From: an uncultured Candidatus Altimarinota bacterium
Lineage (GTDB): Bacteria > Patescibacteriota > Gracilibacteria > CAIRYL01
Assembly (NCBI GenBank): GCA_947311645.1
Contig: CAMZKZ010000041.1
Location: 1 to 38,616, forward strand
Length of the DNA stretch: 38,616 bases
Direction of reading: 5' to 3'
Part shown: positions 17,041-26,300 of the stretch, piece by piece
Layout of the letters: every line of letters starts with the position of its first letter
Position numbering within the stretch: position 1 is the first letter of the stretch
Position numbers and translations under genes: made by a program
The notes under the pieces: generated by a model
The model's input: only the letters and a program-made list of their open reading frames with translations
Database searches by the model: none
What the model was told of the DNA's origin: nothing

Positions 17041-18504
17041 TTATTTTTTCTCAAGAGATTTTACTAACTGTTTAAAATAATTTCCACGCTCTTCAAAATT
17101 TTTATATTGATCAAAGCTTGATGCACTTGGCGAAAATAAACAAATCGATTTATGAGAAGAAAGAGATGCTACATGCATGAGAAGATCTTTTAGGTCTTTT
17201 TTATATATTATTGTTTTTGCTTTTTTTTCTTCTGATTGCAGGCTCTGTAATTTTTTTTCTAAAATTTTTCCTGTCTCTCCTGTTAATAAAATATTTTTCA
17301 CCGATGATTCGACTATAAAATCAATTAACTCGTCTAAACACACTCCTCTATCGAATCCTCCCAATAGTATTGTTTCAAAAGAAGCATTATATATTTTTTC
17401 TAATTTTTCCATAGCACGCATTCCAGAAATAGTAGAAGATGGAATGGTTGAAATAGAATCATTTACATACAGTATTGTTTTGTTTTTACGAGGAGAAACA
17501 GGGGTAAGAACTTCTAATCTATGAGGTAGTGAGGGAAAAGAATTTACACATTGCACAAACTCATTTTCATTTTTCCATAATTCATATATATCACAAATTA
17601 TTTTTACAACACGAATAGTATCTTTATGCAAAGAAATATTTTGCATACTTTCATAATATGATTTTGAATCTTCTCCAAAGTAATATTTATTTTTTCGTTT
17701 ATTTGAACACTCTAATGCTGTATTTTCAAGAAATTTTTTATTTTCAATCGAAATATAATTATCAAATATTCCCTTTGTATTATCGCCTATTGTAAAAATT
17801 CTTTTTTTTGCATTAAAATAGTGCTCTGCATTTTTATAATAATCTAAATGTTCTGGGAAAAGATTTAATAATACCGCAATATATGGACCAACTGTTATTT
17901 TTTCAAGCTGATGCGATGAAAATTCATGAATAACTATTGCATCTTCTGTTATATTTTCTAGTGTATCAAAGACTGGAACTCCAATATTTCCCACCAGAAA
18001 TGTATTTTTTCCAGCCGATAAAAAGAGATGATGAAGTAAGCTTGCTGTTGTACTCTTTCCCTTTGTTCCTGTAATTCCTATTGTTTGCGATCCGAAAAAC
18101 TGCAGAAATAAATCTGAAAGCGAAGTAATATTAAAACGATGAATATCATCATCAGTAATATTTTCATGAAAACATGAGACACCTGGTGATTTCACTGTAA
18201 TATCTGATTCTCCTAAATTTTTCAAATATCCTTCTCCTGAATATACAATAATTTCTATATTCTCTCTCTTTTGTGCATTAGTATTTTTCTGACATTGCAA
18301 GAGGTACTCATCTAAAATATCTTGAGAAAGATATTTATCAAAAATAAAAATTTTATTTATATGTATCTCTTCACGCAATTGCATTCGCAATAAAAAGGAT
18401 AAAAAAGATTTTCCTTCTTTACCAAACCCTAAAATTCCAAATGTTTTATATTGAGAAAGCGAAGTAATAAGATTTTTCAATGATGAATGGGAAACATGCG
18501 ACAT
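17041..18504 (-). CDS. murD: UDP-N-acetylmuramoyl-L-alanine glutamate ligase (MurD2-type inferred)
   Basis: This 487-residue protein is a Mur ligase of the MurD group. It has an N-terminal Rossmann part with GFGKEGKSF, ATP loop GITGTKGKSTTAS, FSSHQLE, FPEHLDYY, YVNDSIST, LLGGFDRG, and the MurD-specific end SPSASSFDQYKNFEERG. It joins glutamate to UDP-MurNAc-L-Ala. Because murL lies directly upstream, I infer the MurD2 type that adds L-Glu; sequence alone does not prove the stereochemistry. The ATG at 18504 is preferred; a TTG at 18525 that overlaps the murL stop is an alternative adding seven residues. Confidence 0.9.
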   Translation of the reverse strand: MSHVSHSSLKNLITSLSQYKTFGILGFGKEGKSFLSFLLRMQLREEIHINKIFIFDKYLSQDILDEYLLQCQKNTNAQKRENIEIIVYSGEGYLKNLGESDITVKSPGVSCFHENITDDDIHRFNITSLSDLFLQFFGSQTIGITGTKGKSTTASLLHHLFLSAGKNTFLVGNIGVPVFDTLENITEDAIVIHEFSSHQLEKITVGPYIAVLLNLFPEHLDYYKNAEHYFNAKKRIFTIGDNTKGIFDNYISIENKKFLENTALECSNKRKNKYYFGEDSKSYYESMQNISLHKDTIRVVKIICDIYELWKNENEFVQCVNSFPSLPHRLEVLTPVSPRKNKTILYVNDSISTIPSSTISGMRAMEKLEKIYNASFETILLGGFDRGVCLDELIDFIVESSVKNILLTGETGKILEKKLQSLQSEEKKAKTIIYKKDLKDLLMHVASLSSHKSICLFSPSASSFDQYKNFEERGNYFKQLVKSLEKK

Positions 18505-18517
18505 ACGAATAGATAAA

Positions 18518-19963
18518 TTATACAAACTCTCTTTGTATTACATCAAAAAATTCACTTGGAATTTTATCAAAATTATTATTTTCAGTATCAATTTTTGTAA
18601 GCTCTTGCGCATTACATAATACTTCATACTCTTCAAACCCATCACTTGAATATGTTGTAATGTATTCTTGTAATAAAAATGGAAAATCTTCAATAGAGTC
18701 TACTTCATACTCGTATAAACTCATTCGCAATGCTAAATTTATTTCAGAATATGTTCCCACGCATTCAAAAGGCTTCACTCGCGATTCATCAACTAAGTCA
18801 TGAAACATTTCTTTCATTTCTGTATTTTCGAAGAGATCTTGTCCAAAAATTTTCTTCATATTCTCTTTTCCAACAAATGGAAATAAAATAATATATGCAA
18901 ATAAACATTTTGGACACGCATTACACCATATATCTTTTTTACTTCCCGCATTACAGCTCTTAAAAATTGGGTAATTTTCTGGAAACTCTGCAAATATTTT
19001 TGCAATTTGAATTTCTGATAATGGTCGTAAAAAACTCATATATTCCATGTACGGATGAATATATTTATTGATAAATGTTCTAAAATCATCTTCAAATTGC
19101 AAACTTTTTGAAAATTGATGATTTACTTTAAGACCTTCAAATACAACATTTTCTTCATTTGCACTTGATTCATTTGAAAGAAAAATATATTTCTTTTTAT
19201 AAAGCAATGATGTAAGTACTGTAATAAATCCAAGCAATGCAGAAAACGGAACATGTCCATTTAAAAATCCATTTGCATTACATTCTATAATTTTTTTATC
19301 TAAAATTCGCTGAACCGCAATATTTCCAATTTTTTCATCAGATTCTTCTGCTTTTACAAATAATCGCTTTGTTGCTTCAATTGGATTTACCGCAAACAGA
19401 GTAATATTTTCCGAGAAATCTTTCTTGAGTAATTCATAACTTACAATCGAATCTTTTCCTCCTCCAATCGGAAGGAGTATTTCTTCAGAAAGCAAAATAT
19501 TTGAAAGCGGTGCAAATTTTGATTCTTTTTTTTCTAATTTTTCATCTTTCCCATAGCTAAATTGAAAAAAATCATCTTGTGAAACAGCTATTTTATTCAC
19601 ATACATAAACTCACCCAATCCATTATAAAACAAATTTTTAAACCAATTTTCTTGATATTTATCTAAAAACCCAGTATGTATTTCAATAATTTTAGCACAA
19701 GAAATTTTCCAATAATTTACCATTTCTGCAACTCCTAAATAAAAAATTGCAGCAGAAAAATCCTCTGCAGGAAGTGTTTCTGTAGTAATTTTGGGAAGAG
19801 AGATAGTATGTGTAAATTCTAAATTTTCACAGTCTTCATTACTCGTATCTGCATGAATTGTATAACAATAAGAAATACAAAGAAGGGTATCGGATTCTAT
19901 AACTTTAATTTCATCAAATGAAAATTTAGTATATTTTTTTCGTAAATCTTTAAATTTTTCCAT
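18518..19963 (-). CDS. murL: UDP-MurNAc-L-Ala-L-Glu epimerase MurL
   Basis: This 481-residue protein matches MurL, the ATP-dependent enzyme described in Xanthomonas that inverts the terminal L-Glu of UDP-MurNAc-L-Ala-L-Glu. The PP-loop-like LPIGGGKDS is at 164-172, SNESSANE at 263-270, VNHQFSKSLQFE near 280-291, and FLRPLSEIQIAKIF at 311-324. Cysteines at 337, 347, 350 and 353 lie in SCNAG and WCNACPKC, followed by KPFECVG. Adjacency to murD reproduces the murD2-murL pairing. It implies that D-Glu is made on the precursor rather than by MurI racemase. The recognition is from memory of family motifs. Confidence 0.88.
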   Translation of the reverse strand: MEKFKDLRKKYTKFSFDEIKVIESDTLLCISYCYTIHADTSNEDCENLEFTHTISLPKITTETLPAEDFSAAIFYLGVAEMVNYWKISCAKIIEIHTGFLDKYQENWFKNLFYNGLGEFMYVNKIAVSQDDFFQFSYGKDEKLEKKESKFAPLSNILLSEEILLPIGGGKDSIVSYELLKKDFSENITLFAVNPIEATKRLFVKAEESDEKIGNIAVQRILDKKIIECNANGFLNGHVPFSALLGFITVLTSLLYKKKYIFLSNESSANEENVVFEGLKVNHQFSKSLQFEDDFRTFINKYIHPYMEYMSFLRPLSEIQIAKIFAEFPENYPIFKSCNAGSKKDIWCNACPKCLFAYIILFPFVGKENMKKIFGQDLFENTEMKEMFHDLVDESRVKPFECVGTYSEINLALRMSLYEYEVDSIEDFPFLLQEYITTYSSDGFEEYEVLCNAQELTKIDTENNNFDKIPSEFFDVIQREFV

Positions 19964-19984
19964 AATAGTATTTTAGAGTTTGTT

Positions 19985-21034
19985 TTATCGAAACACTTGA
20001 TTCATTCTGTCTGGAGACTCTAATAAAAAGTCTGCTAAGGTCATAGCAACCATACTTTCTAATACTGGAACCAATCGCGGAGGAATTGTTGGATCATGTC
20101 GTCCACCAATAACAAAATCAGAAATTTCTCCATTTGGAGTGTTTGCTTTTTGCTTTTGTGAAATAGAAGGAGTAGGTTTTACAGATACTGTAATAATAAT
20201 ATCATCTCCCGTTGTTAATCCTCCAGAAATCCCCTCTTTTCGTTTATTTTGCATAGATCCAACCTGATGCTTTGCCTTGCTTCCAATACCATATTCAAAA
20301 CTTCTCACAGCACCACACGACATAATTCCTCTCGCTAATTCTCCTTCGATTTTTCCAAAAACAGGAGTTCCTAAATATTTTGCACAATTTTTAATACAAA
20401 TAGTAATTTCTCCTCCAACACTTTCACTTTTTCTTTTTGCGTCTATTACAGCCTCTATCATTTTTTCCGCAGCTTTTTTATCTCCACAACGCACTGGGTT
20501 TTTTTCTATTTCAGCAGTATCAAAATCGGCATGAGAAATATCACAACTGTCTACTCCTGCTAAACTTGAAACATGGGCAATAATTTGTGTTGCATTATTC
20601 TCTGCAAGAATTTTCTTTGCAAATGTACCACCAATAACTCGTGCCAATGTTTCTCGTCCAGAACTTCTTCCTCCTCCTCGATGATCCCTATGTTCATATT
20701 TATAAAACCACCCCTCATCTGCATGACCTGGTCGAAATACTTCTTTTAAAAAATCGTAATCTTTTGATGCTTGATTTTGATTTCTCACAATACATGCAAT
20801 TGGTGTTCCTATTGTTTTTCCTTCAAATATTCCTGATAAAATTTCTACTTGGTCTTTTTCTATTCTTGGTGTTGCCATTGCACTTTGCCCTGGTTTTCTT
20901 CTGTTTAATTCTGCTTGAATTTCTTCAGTCGATATTTCAAGACCTGCAGGACACCCATCAATAACAGCTCCAAGTGCTACACCATGACTTTCTCCAAAAG
21001 TAGTAACTCTAAAATTTCTTCCAAATGTATTCAT
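19985..21034 (-). CDS. aroC: Chorismate synthase
   Basis: This 349-residue protein is full length for AroC, which converts EPSP to chorismate with reduced FMN. Visible signatures are FRVTTFGESHG at the N-terminus, GCPAGLEI, RRKPGQS, GTPIACIVRNQNQ, FRPGHAD, DHRGGGRSSGRETLARV, and GGRHDPTIPPRLVPV. The active-site His residues lie in the ESHG and GGRHDP segments. It is the second gene of a five-gene minus-strand unit; its placement between a sugar isomerase and murL gives no obvious pathway link. Confidence 0.97.
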   Translation of the reverse strand: MNTFGRNFRVTTFGESHGVALGAVIDGCPAGLEISTEEIQAELNRRKPGQSAMATPRIEKDQVEILSGIFEGKTIGTPIACIVRNQNQASKDYDFLKEVFRPGHADEGWFYKYEHRDHRGGGRSSGRETLARVIGGTFAKKILAENNATQIIAHVSSLAGVDSCDISHADFDTAEIEKNPVRCGDKKAAEKMIEAVIDAKRKSESVGGEITICIKNCAKYLGTPVFGKIEGELARGIMSCGAVRSFEYGIGSKAKHQVGSMQNKRKEGISGGLTTGDDIIITVSVKPTPSISQKQKANTPNGEISDFVIGGRHDPTIPPRLVPVLESMVAMTLADFLLESPDRMNQVFR

Positions 21035-21059
21035 AGTATTATATTGTTATAGTATTGTA

Positions 21060-21479
21060 TTAACGAGACTGTTTGGTAGCAATAAAATTTTGATAACTCA
21101 TTTCATAATTTGTTTCTCCTGGTAAATAATGCACAGAAGATAAACATAATAAAATAGCATTTGTGCTAAAATTTTTAAATTCATGCCATACATTTTTTCC
21201 AACATAAATAGCCTTTTGAGGAGAGTCAAGAAGAATTTCTTTTTTTCCTAATCCATCGGTATCTATAACAGCAGTACATGTCCCCGCAATACAAAGAAAA
21301 ATTTCTTCTTCGATGAAATGAGAATGCGAACCACGAATCATATTTTCTGGTGTCGAATAAAGAAAATATGTTCGCTTTGGAATAAATGGAAGATTTTTAT
21401 TGAATTCTATAGGAACCAATACACCTCTTTCATCTTTGTATTCTGGAAATACAAATTCATAAAACACAGAATTTTTCAT
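21060..21479 (-). CDS. FdtA/QdtA-like sugar 3,4-ketoisomerase (WxcM-like cupin)
   Basis: This 139-residue single cupin has the FdtA/WxcM-C pattern. It shows ERGVLVPIEF, LPFIPKRTYFLYSTP, RGSHSHFIEEEIFLCIAGTC, and LDSPQKAIYVGKNVWHEF followed by a strand LLCLSS. Family members isomerise dTDP-4-keto-6-deoxyglucose to the 3-keto form, a step toward aminodeoxy sugars. The usual motif is RGxHAH; here it is RGSHSH, and the next His/Gln cluster is EEEI, so exact activity is uncertain. It heads the aroC-murL-murD unit with a 25-base gap. Confidence 0.82.
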   Translation of the reverse strand: MKNSVFYEFVFPEYKDERGVLVPIEFNKNLPFIPKRTYFLYSTPENMIRGSHSHFIEEEIFLCIAGTCTAVIDTDGLGKKEILLDSPQKAIYVGKNVWHEFKNFSTNAILLCLSSVHYLPGETNYEMSYQNFIATKQSR

Positions 21480-21573
21480 TATTGTAACAAATATATGATA
21501 TATCTATACTCTATCATAATTTATAAAATTCAAGCGAATAAAAATAAATCATGATAAAATAAAATTGCTACTA

Positions 21574-21594
21574 TGTTCATGAATAAAATGAACA
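21574..21594. promoter_or_regulatory. Inverted repeat in the purK leader
   Basis: TGTTCAT and ATGAACA form a perfect 7-base inverted repeat around GAATAAA, 33 bases upstream of the purK ATG. It could be an operator or a small RNA hairpin. There is no T run, so it is not a simple terminator. Confidence 0.4.
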
Positions 21595-21626
21595 CACTCT
21601 AATTTACTACATATTTATTTTTCAGA

Positions 21627-22784
21627 ATGATAAACCCAAATCAAACAATAGGATTTATAACAGGAGGGCAACTTGGTCAGATGATGATTCAATCTTTTTT
21701 ACCATTTCGACAAAATGAAAAAATTTTTGTTTTAGATGGAAATGAAAATTGCTCATGTGCACCATATGCAAATGAAGTTTTTACAGGGTCTAGTAAAGAC
21801 TTTTCCACTGTTTTAGAATTTGGAAAAAAATGCGATACTCTTATTTTAGAATTTGAACATGTAAATATTGAAGCACTGGAAGCATTAGAGAAATTAGGGA
21901 AAAAAGTATTTTGCCAATCCAAATATATTAAAATCATACAAAATAAAGGCTTACAAAAACAGTTTTATACAGAAAATAATATTCCAACGGCATCCTATAC
22001 TACTATAAAAAATAAAGAAGATTTTATACAAAAAGCACAGAACAATACAATAAAATTTCCTGTCATGCAAAAAACATTTCTTGATGGATATGACGGAGGC
22101 GGTGTTACAAAAATCAATACTATTGCAGATATTGAAACAAAAGCATTTAACACAGCAAGTATTCTAGAAGAATGCGTACATATCACACGAGAATTTTCTT
22201 TAATCTGCGGACGTGACCAACATGGAAATGAATTTCAATATCCACTTATTGAGCAATTTTTTCATGAAAAAACAAATATCGTAGACTGTATAACTTCACA
22301 CTGTGAAATAGATTCTAACACACAATCTCAAGTTAAAACTATTACTCATGCAATACTCTCATCATTTACCGGTGCAGGACTTTGGGCAATAGAATTATTT
22401 CTTGATACCAATAGAATGGTGCTGGTAAACGAAATTGCTCCACGCGTTCATAATTCTGGACACCAAACTATAGAAGGAAACTACTGCTCGCAATTTGAAC
22501 AATACATGCGAATTGCATTGGGGTATACAGTAGGAAATACAGAAGAAATAAAACCAAGTATCACTGTTAATCTCCTTGGTGCAGAAAAGCATTTTGGAAA
22601 AGTGCGATATGAAGGAATTGAAGAAGTAATGAAGTTAAAAAATGTCTCAGTTCATTTATACGGAAAATCTGAAACAAAACCACATAGAAAAATGGGACAT
22701 ATAACGGTGCAACACAACACACTAAAAGAGTGCTGGAATACTATAAAAACTATAAAACAAAGAGTAAAAGTTTATGCTTTATAA
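21627..22784 (+). CDS. purK: N5-carboxyaminoimidazole ribonucleotide synthase
   Basis: This 385-residue ATP-grasp protein shows the PurK pattern. It has GFITGGQLGQMM at the N-terminus, EFEHVNIEALE, the central ATP-binding part with FLDGYDGGGV, EECVHITREFSLICGRD, ELFLDTNRMVLVNEIAPRVHNSGH and LLGAEKHFGKV, then KMGHITV at the end. It carboxylates AIR with bicarbonate and ATP in purine synthesis. purE, its usual partner, is not in the window. The next gene starts eight bases after its stop, so the SLATT-like protein is probably on the same transcript. Confidence 0.95.
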   Translation: MINPNQTIGFITGGQLGQMMIQSFLPFRQNEKIFVLDGNENCSCAPYANEVFTGSSKDFSTVLEFGKKCDTLILEFEHVNIEALEALEKLGKKVFCQSKYIKIIQNKGLQKQFYTENNIPTASYTTIKNKEDFIQKAQNNTIKFPVMQKTFLDGYDGGGVTKINTIADIETKAFNTASILEECVHITREFSLICGRDQHGNEFQYPLIEQFFHEKTNIVDCITSHCEIDSNTQSQVKTITHAILSSFTGAGLWAIELFLDTNRMVLVNEIAPRVHNSGHQTIEGNYCSQFEQYMRIALGYTVGNTEEIKPSITVNLLGAEKHFGKVRYEGIEEVMKLKNVSVHLYGKSETKPHRKMGHITVQHNTLKECWNTIKTIKQRVKVYAL

Positions 22785-22792
22785 TATAAATT

Positions 22793-23329
22793 ATGCAAGA
22801 AGAGAATCAAAAAAAATCGATAATAACACATGTAGAAAAAAAAATTTATAAAAACTTGGTTCTTACGCATAAAATGCATAAAAACCAAGCAGAAGTGTAT
22901 GAAAAAGAAGTATCACTCATTAAGCTCTTATTAATCATAACTACTATTTCTGTATTTATAGTTTTAATAGCTCCTATTGATTACAATATTTCATGGGGAA
23001 TAAAATTTTCACTTGCACTTATTGATTTATTTTTAATTTTATATGAATCTGGATTTCGACCAGAAGAAAAACTACAAATTCATAAAAATGCCGTAAGCCA
23101 ACTGCTCAATTTACGAAACACATTTGCTATTGCAATGTCAGACTATATATTGGGACGAATTAACCAAAAAGAATTTTTACATATTCGAAATAAAACATCA
23201 CAACGTGCCGATAGTATTTATTCAAGCACTCCAACTGTTACGAAAAAATGTGTACAAAAAGCAAAAGAAGAAACACGAAAATATCTTAATAAAAATGCAG
23301 ATTATTTGCTTACAGATATTAAACAATAG
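22793..23329 (+). CDS. SLATT-like two-transmembrane protein
   Basis: This 178-residue protein has an N-terminal helix (about 10-42), two adjacent membrane helices (about 43-62 and 68-86), then a helical C-terminus with IHKNAVSQLLNLRN and IYSSTPTVTKKCVQKAK. This order, with a His/Ala-containing helix reading like HxxAxxxLxxLRN after the second helix, resembles SLATT domains, the 2TM putative pore-forming effectors linked to nucleotide-signal conflict systems. The match is by layout and a few residues, so the call is tentative. It follows purK by eight bases and its stop is one base from the end of the convergent RelA/SpoT-EamA gene. Confidence 0.5.
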   Translation: MQEENQKKSIITHVEKKIYKNLVLTHKMHKNQAEVYEKEVSLIKLLLIITTISVFIVLIAPIDYNISWGIKFSLALIDLFLILYESGFRPEEKLQIHKNAVSQLLNLRNTFAIAMSDYILGRINQKEFLHIRNKTSQRADSIYSSTPTVTKKCVQKAKEETRKYLNKNADYLLTDIKQ

Positions 23330-23330
23330 A

Positions 23331-26300
23331 TTATTTTTTAATTTGTTTTTTTTCACACTTTGTATTTATCATTTCAGCAAGAATTGAAGCACCAATTATT
23401 AAACTCGTTCCCCACATAAGGTGTGAAGTTATTTTAATCTCTCCTAAGATAAATGATTCAACAAAAATAGTAATTAAAATTGCAATGTTGAACATGAGAA
23501 ATGCTATAAACCCATCCATTCGTTTATATGCCTCAAATGTTAATAATGTCCCAAGTCCCCATAATGCCCCCAATCCTACAGCCCAAAAAATAGAAATAAA
23601 TGGTAATTCTATAAAATACGAATACGAATAAAGAACCAATGGTAATGAACACAGAAAGGAAATAAAGTATAAATAAAAGTTTAAGAAATAGGCCTCATTA
23701 CCTCTAAACTTTTTTGTATATTGAATTTGTGCAGTTACAAAAATAACATCGGCAAACATATAACAAATAGCATAAATATTTCCCATTAATGAATTAGCTG
23801 ATCCAGAAACAAGATCTTTATAAAAAATTAAAGATGCTCCAACTCCCCCCAAAAGAAATATAATAAACATTTTTATAATATTCCCCCTTTCGTTAAAATA
23901 TGAAGTTGTCGATTTCCAAAATATAAAACCGATGAGAAGTGCAAGAATAGGAGCAAAACCATTTAATAAAATAAAGCTTGTTCCAGAAGTAGATTGTGAG
24001 CTTAAAATTAAAAATAAAATCAAAGAAAGCATAGAGAGCATCATTGCTATAAAATACCAATCTATTTTTAATTTATAATTTTTTTGTATTGCCTTTTTTC
24101 CTAAAAATAATACAGAAAGAAAGGTGAAAATACTCGCACCAAGTAATAATAAAGGAGCTTGTAAGTCGAATCGAATATCAGAAAGGGGGCTATATCGAAT
24201 AATTAAAGGCTCTATCCCCCAAATAATGACTGCACCAATACGCAGAAAATACCCTATTATTTTTTCTTTTTGTTTTTTTTGATACTCAGAGAGCGTAATA
24301 GAGGGGGTCTTGTTATTTGCTATCTTTTTTTGTGATACAAATATTGCTGGTAATCCCATAGAAAAAACAAGTAAAATAAGAGGAAAGTAAAAATTTAGAT
24401 TATAAATATCATAATTATGCTGAAAGAATATATAAATATACCCCAACGATACAATAAAATTTATTGCAATAATAGAAAGTAATACAGATATTTTATTGCG
24501 AATAGCAGCAAAATAATTATTTAAAAATATATATGTTGAAACATTTGCCGCAAGAATAAACCCCGCACCAAAATAAAATAAAAAATGATTTTCTGATAGG
24601 CCAGAGATAAGCAATGTAAAAATCAATACGGAAATTCCTATTGGAAAAGCCAGAAAAAAAGCTATTTTCAGTAAAAATGAAATGGAAGTCGCATATGAAC
24701 ACATGAGTGAAGGTTTAATATTTTGTACAAATGTAATAATATTTTTTTTAGAACTTTCAACAAGCATGCTTCCTTTTATTTCCTTCCTTTCTTTTTTCAT
24801 TGTAAGATTTTTAATATCCACAGATGTCTTTTCTGCAACTGCTAATACAACAGATTCTACATCTGAAAATAATGAAAACGATGAAGAAAAATGTAATTTT
24901 TGTTTTTTTACACTCTGTTTTTTTTTGGTATGCGATTTATTTTTTATATATTCTTCGTATAAATATAAGCATTCATATTCCCCTATTCTGCCTTCATAAA
25001 TTCGCACATACAACTCTTCAATAGAAGAACAATTCACATCTGTAGACCGTAAAAAATCAATAGTATCACAGAGTGTATCTGTCGAACCCATTCTTTTTTC
25101 ATCAAAAACAGCTTGAAGAATATTATGCCCTTTTTCTAACTTTTCATCATACGAAACACAAGAGAGCATTTCTGAAATTTTCTCCTTATACAGAAGAGAG
25201 GAATTCAACCAAGGTCGTTTCAATTGAGTCGTATTTGAAAATGAAAACTCAATAATATCATTATTTTTTACAATAGTATCCAATGGTTTTTCATGAGTAT
25301 TTATACGCACTGTACTAATATTTTGAAAACGATCTGGATACAATAATATACCTGCATCGAGTGCTGTAGCCCCTCTTGCAATATAATTCTTTCCATATTC
25401 TGGATTATGAATCGTTAACTGAGGAGTTAAAAGATTATTTGTAATAGAATCAAGTGTTTGCTCAGATTCTTTATGTAAAAGAGACAAGGATCTATTTGAT
25501 AATTCTTCAAGCTTATACTCTTTATTATAAACATCTATAAATGCTCCAATCGTATTTCGTTCATACATTTTTTTCGATACAATATGAACTTCAATAATTT
25601 CTGAGTTATTCAAAATATACTGTGCATGCAATGCTTGATATTTATTTATCTTTGGACGAGAAATATAATCGAGAAAAGTATATTTTTTTAAATAAAGTTG
25701 TGTATTTAAACGAGAAAATGCCATGAAACAGTCTTTTTCATCTTCTAATTCTAGAATTAAATATTTATCTCTTTTTTTTCGATTCATAAAACTATTGTAT
25801 TCGAAAAAAATATGAGCATCTGGAAAAAATGATGAAAGAGTTGTAATACAAGACATCTGAGAATCCTCATTTATATCACTATTATCTATAGGAATATGTA
25901 ATGCTCTTGCACATGCATTTTCTAAAAGATTTTTCAGACTCCATATACCAAGGCGTTTTGCCGATGCGACATATATAAATATTGCCTCTTGTACTTTTTT
26001 CTTTCTTTTTTGTGCATTTTTTTTCCCTGCGATTGTTATAATATTATGCAGTCTATCAAATATTTTAATAAGCAAAATACGACAATCTTGTTTTGCATAA
26101 TGAAATATTTTTTCAATAGTTTTTTTTGTACGTTCTTCTTTTGTGTGCTTTTTTAAAATTTCATCACCAGGAGCACAATCTATATCCGAGACTTTACTTA
26201 CTCCTTCTATCAAGGTATATACGGTTTCTCCAAATATTTTTTTCACCTTTTCTGAAATTTTTTTGCGTGCCAATACTGGTAAAACACCTTCTTCTTCATA

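Noticed and set aside
16989..17054. Longer N-terminus of the ferredoxin-like protein from TTG at 17054
   Set aside because: It needs a TTG start, overlaps murD and adds a hydrophobic stretch out of place before a soluble domain; the ATG at 16988 is better.
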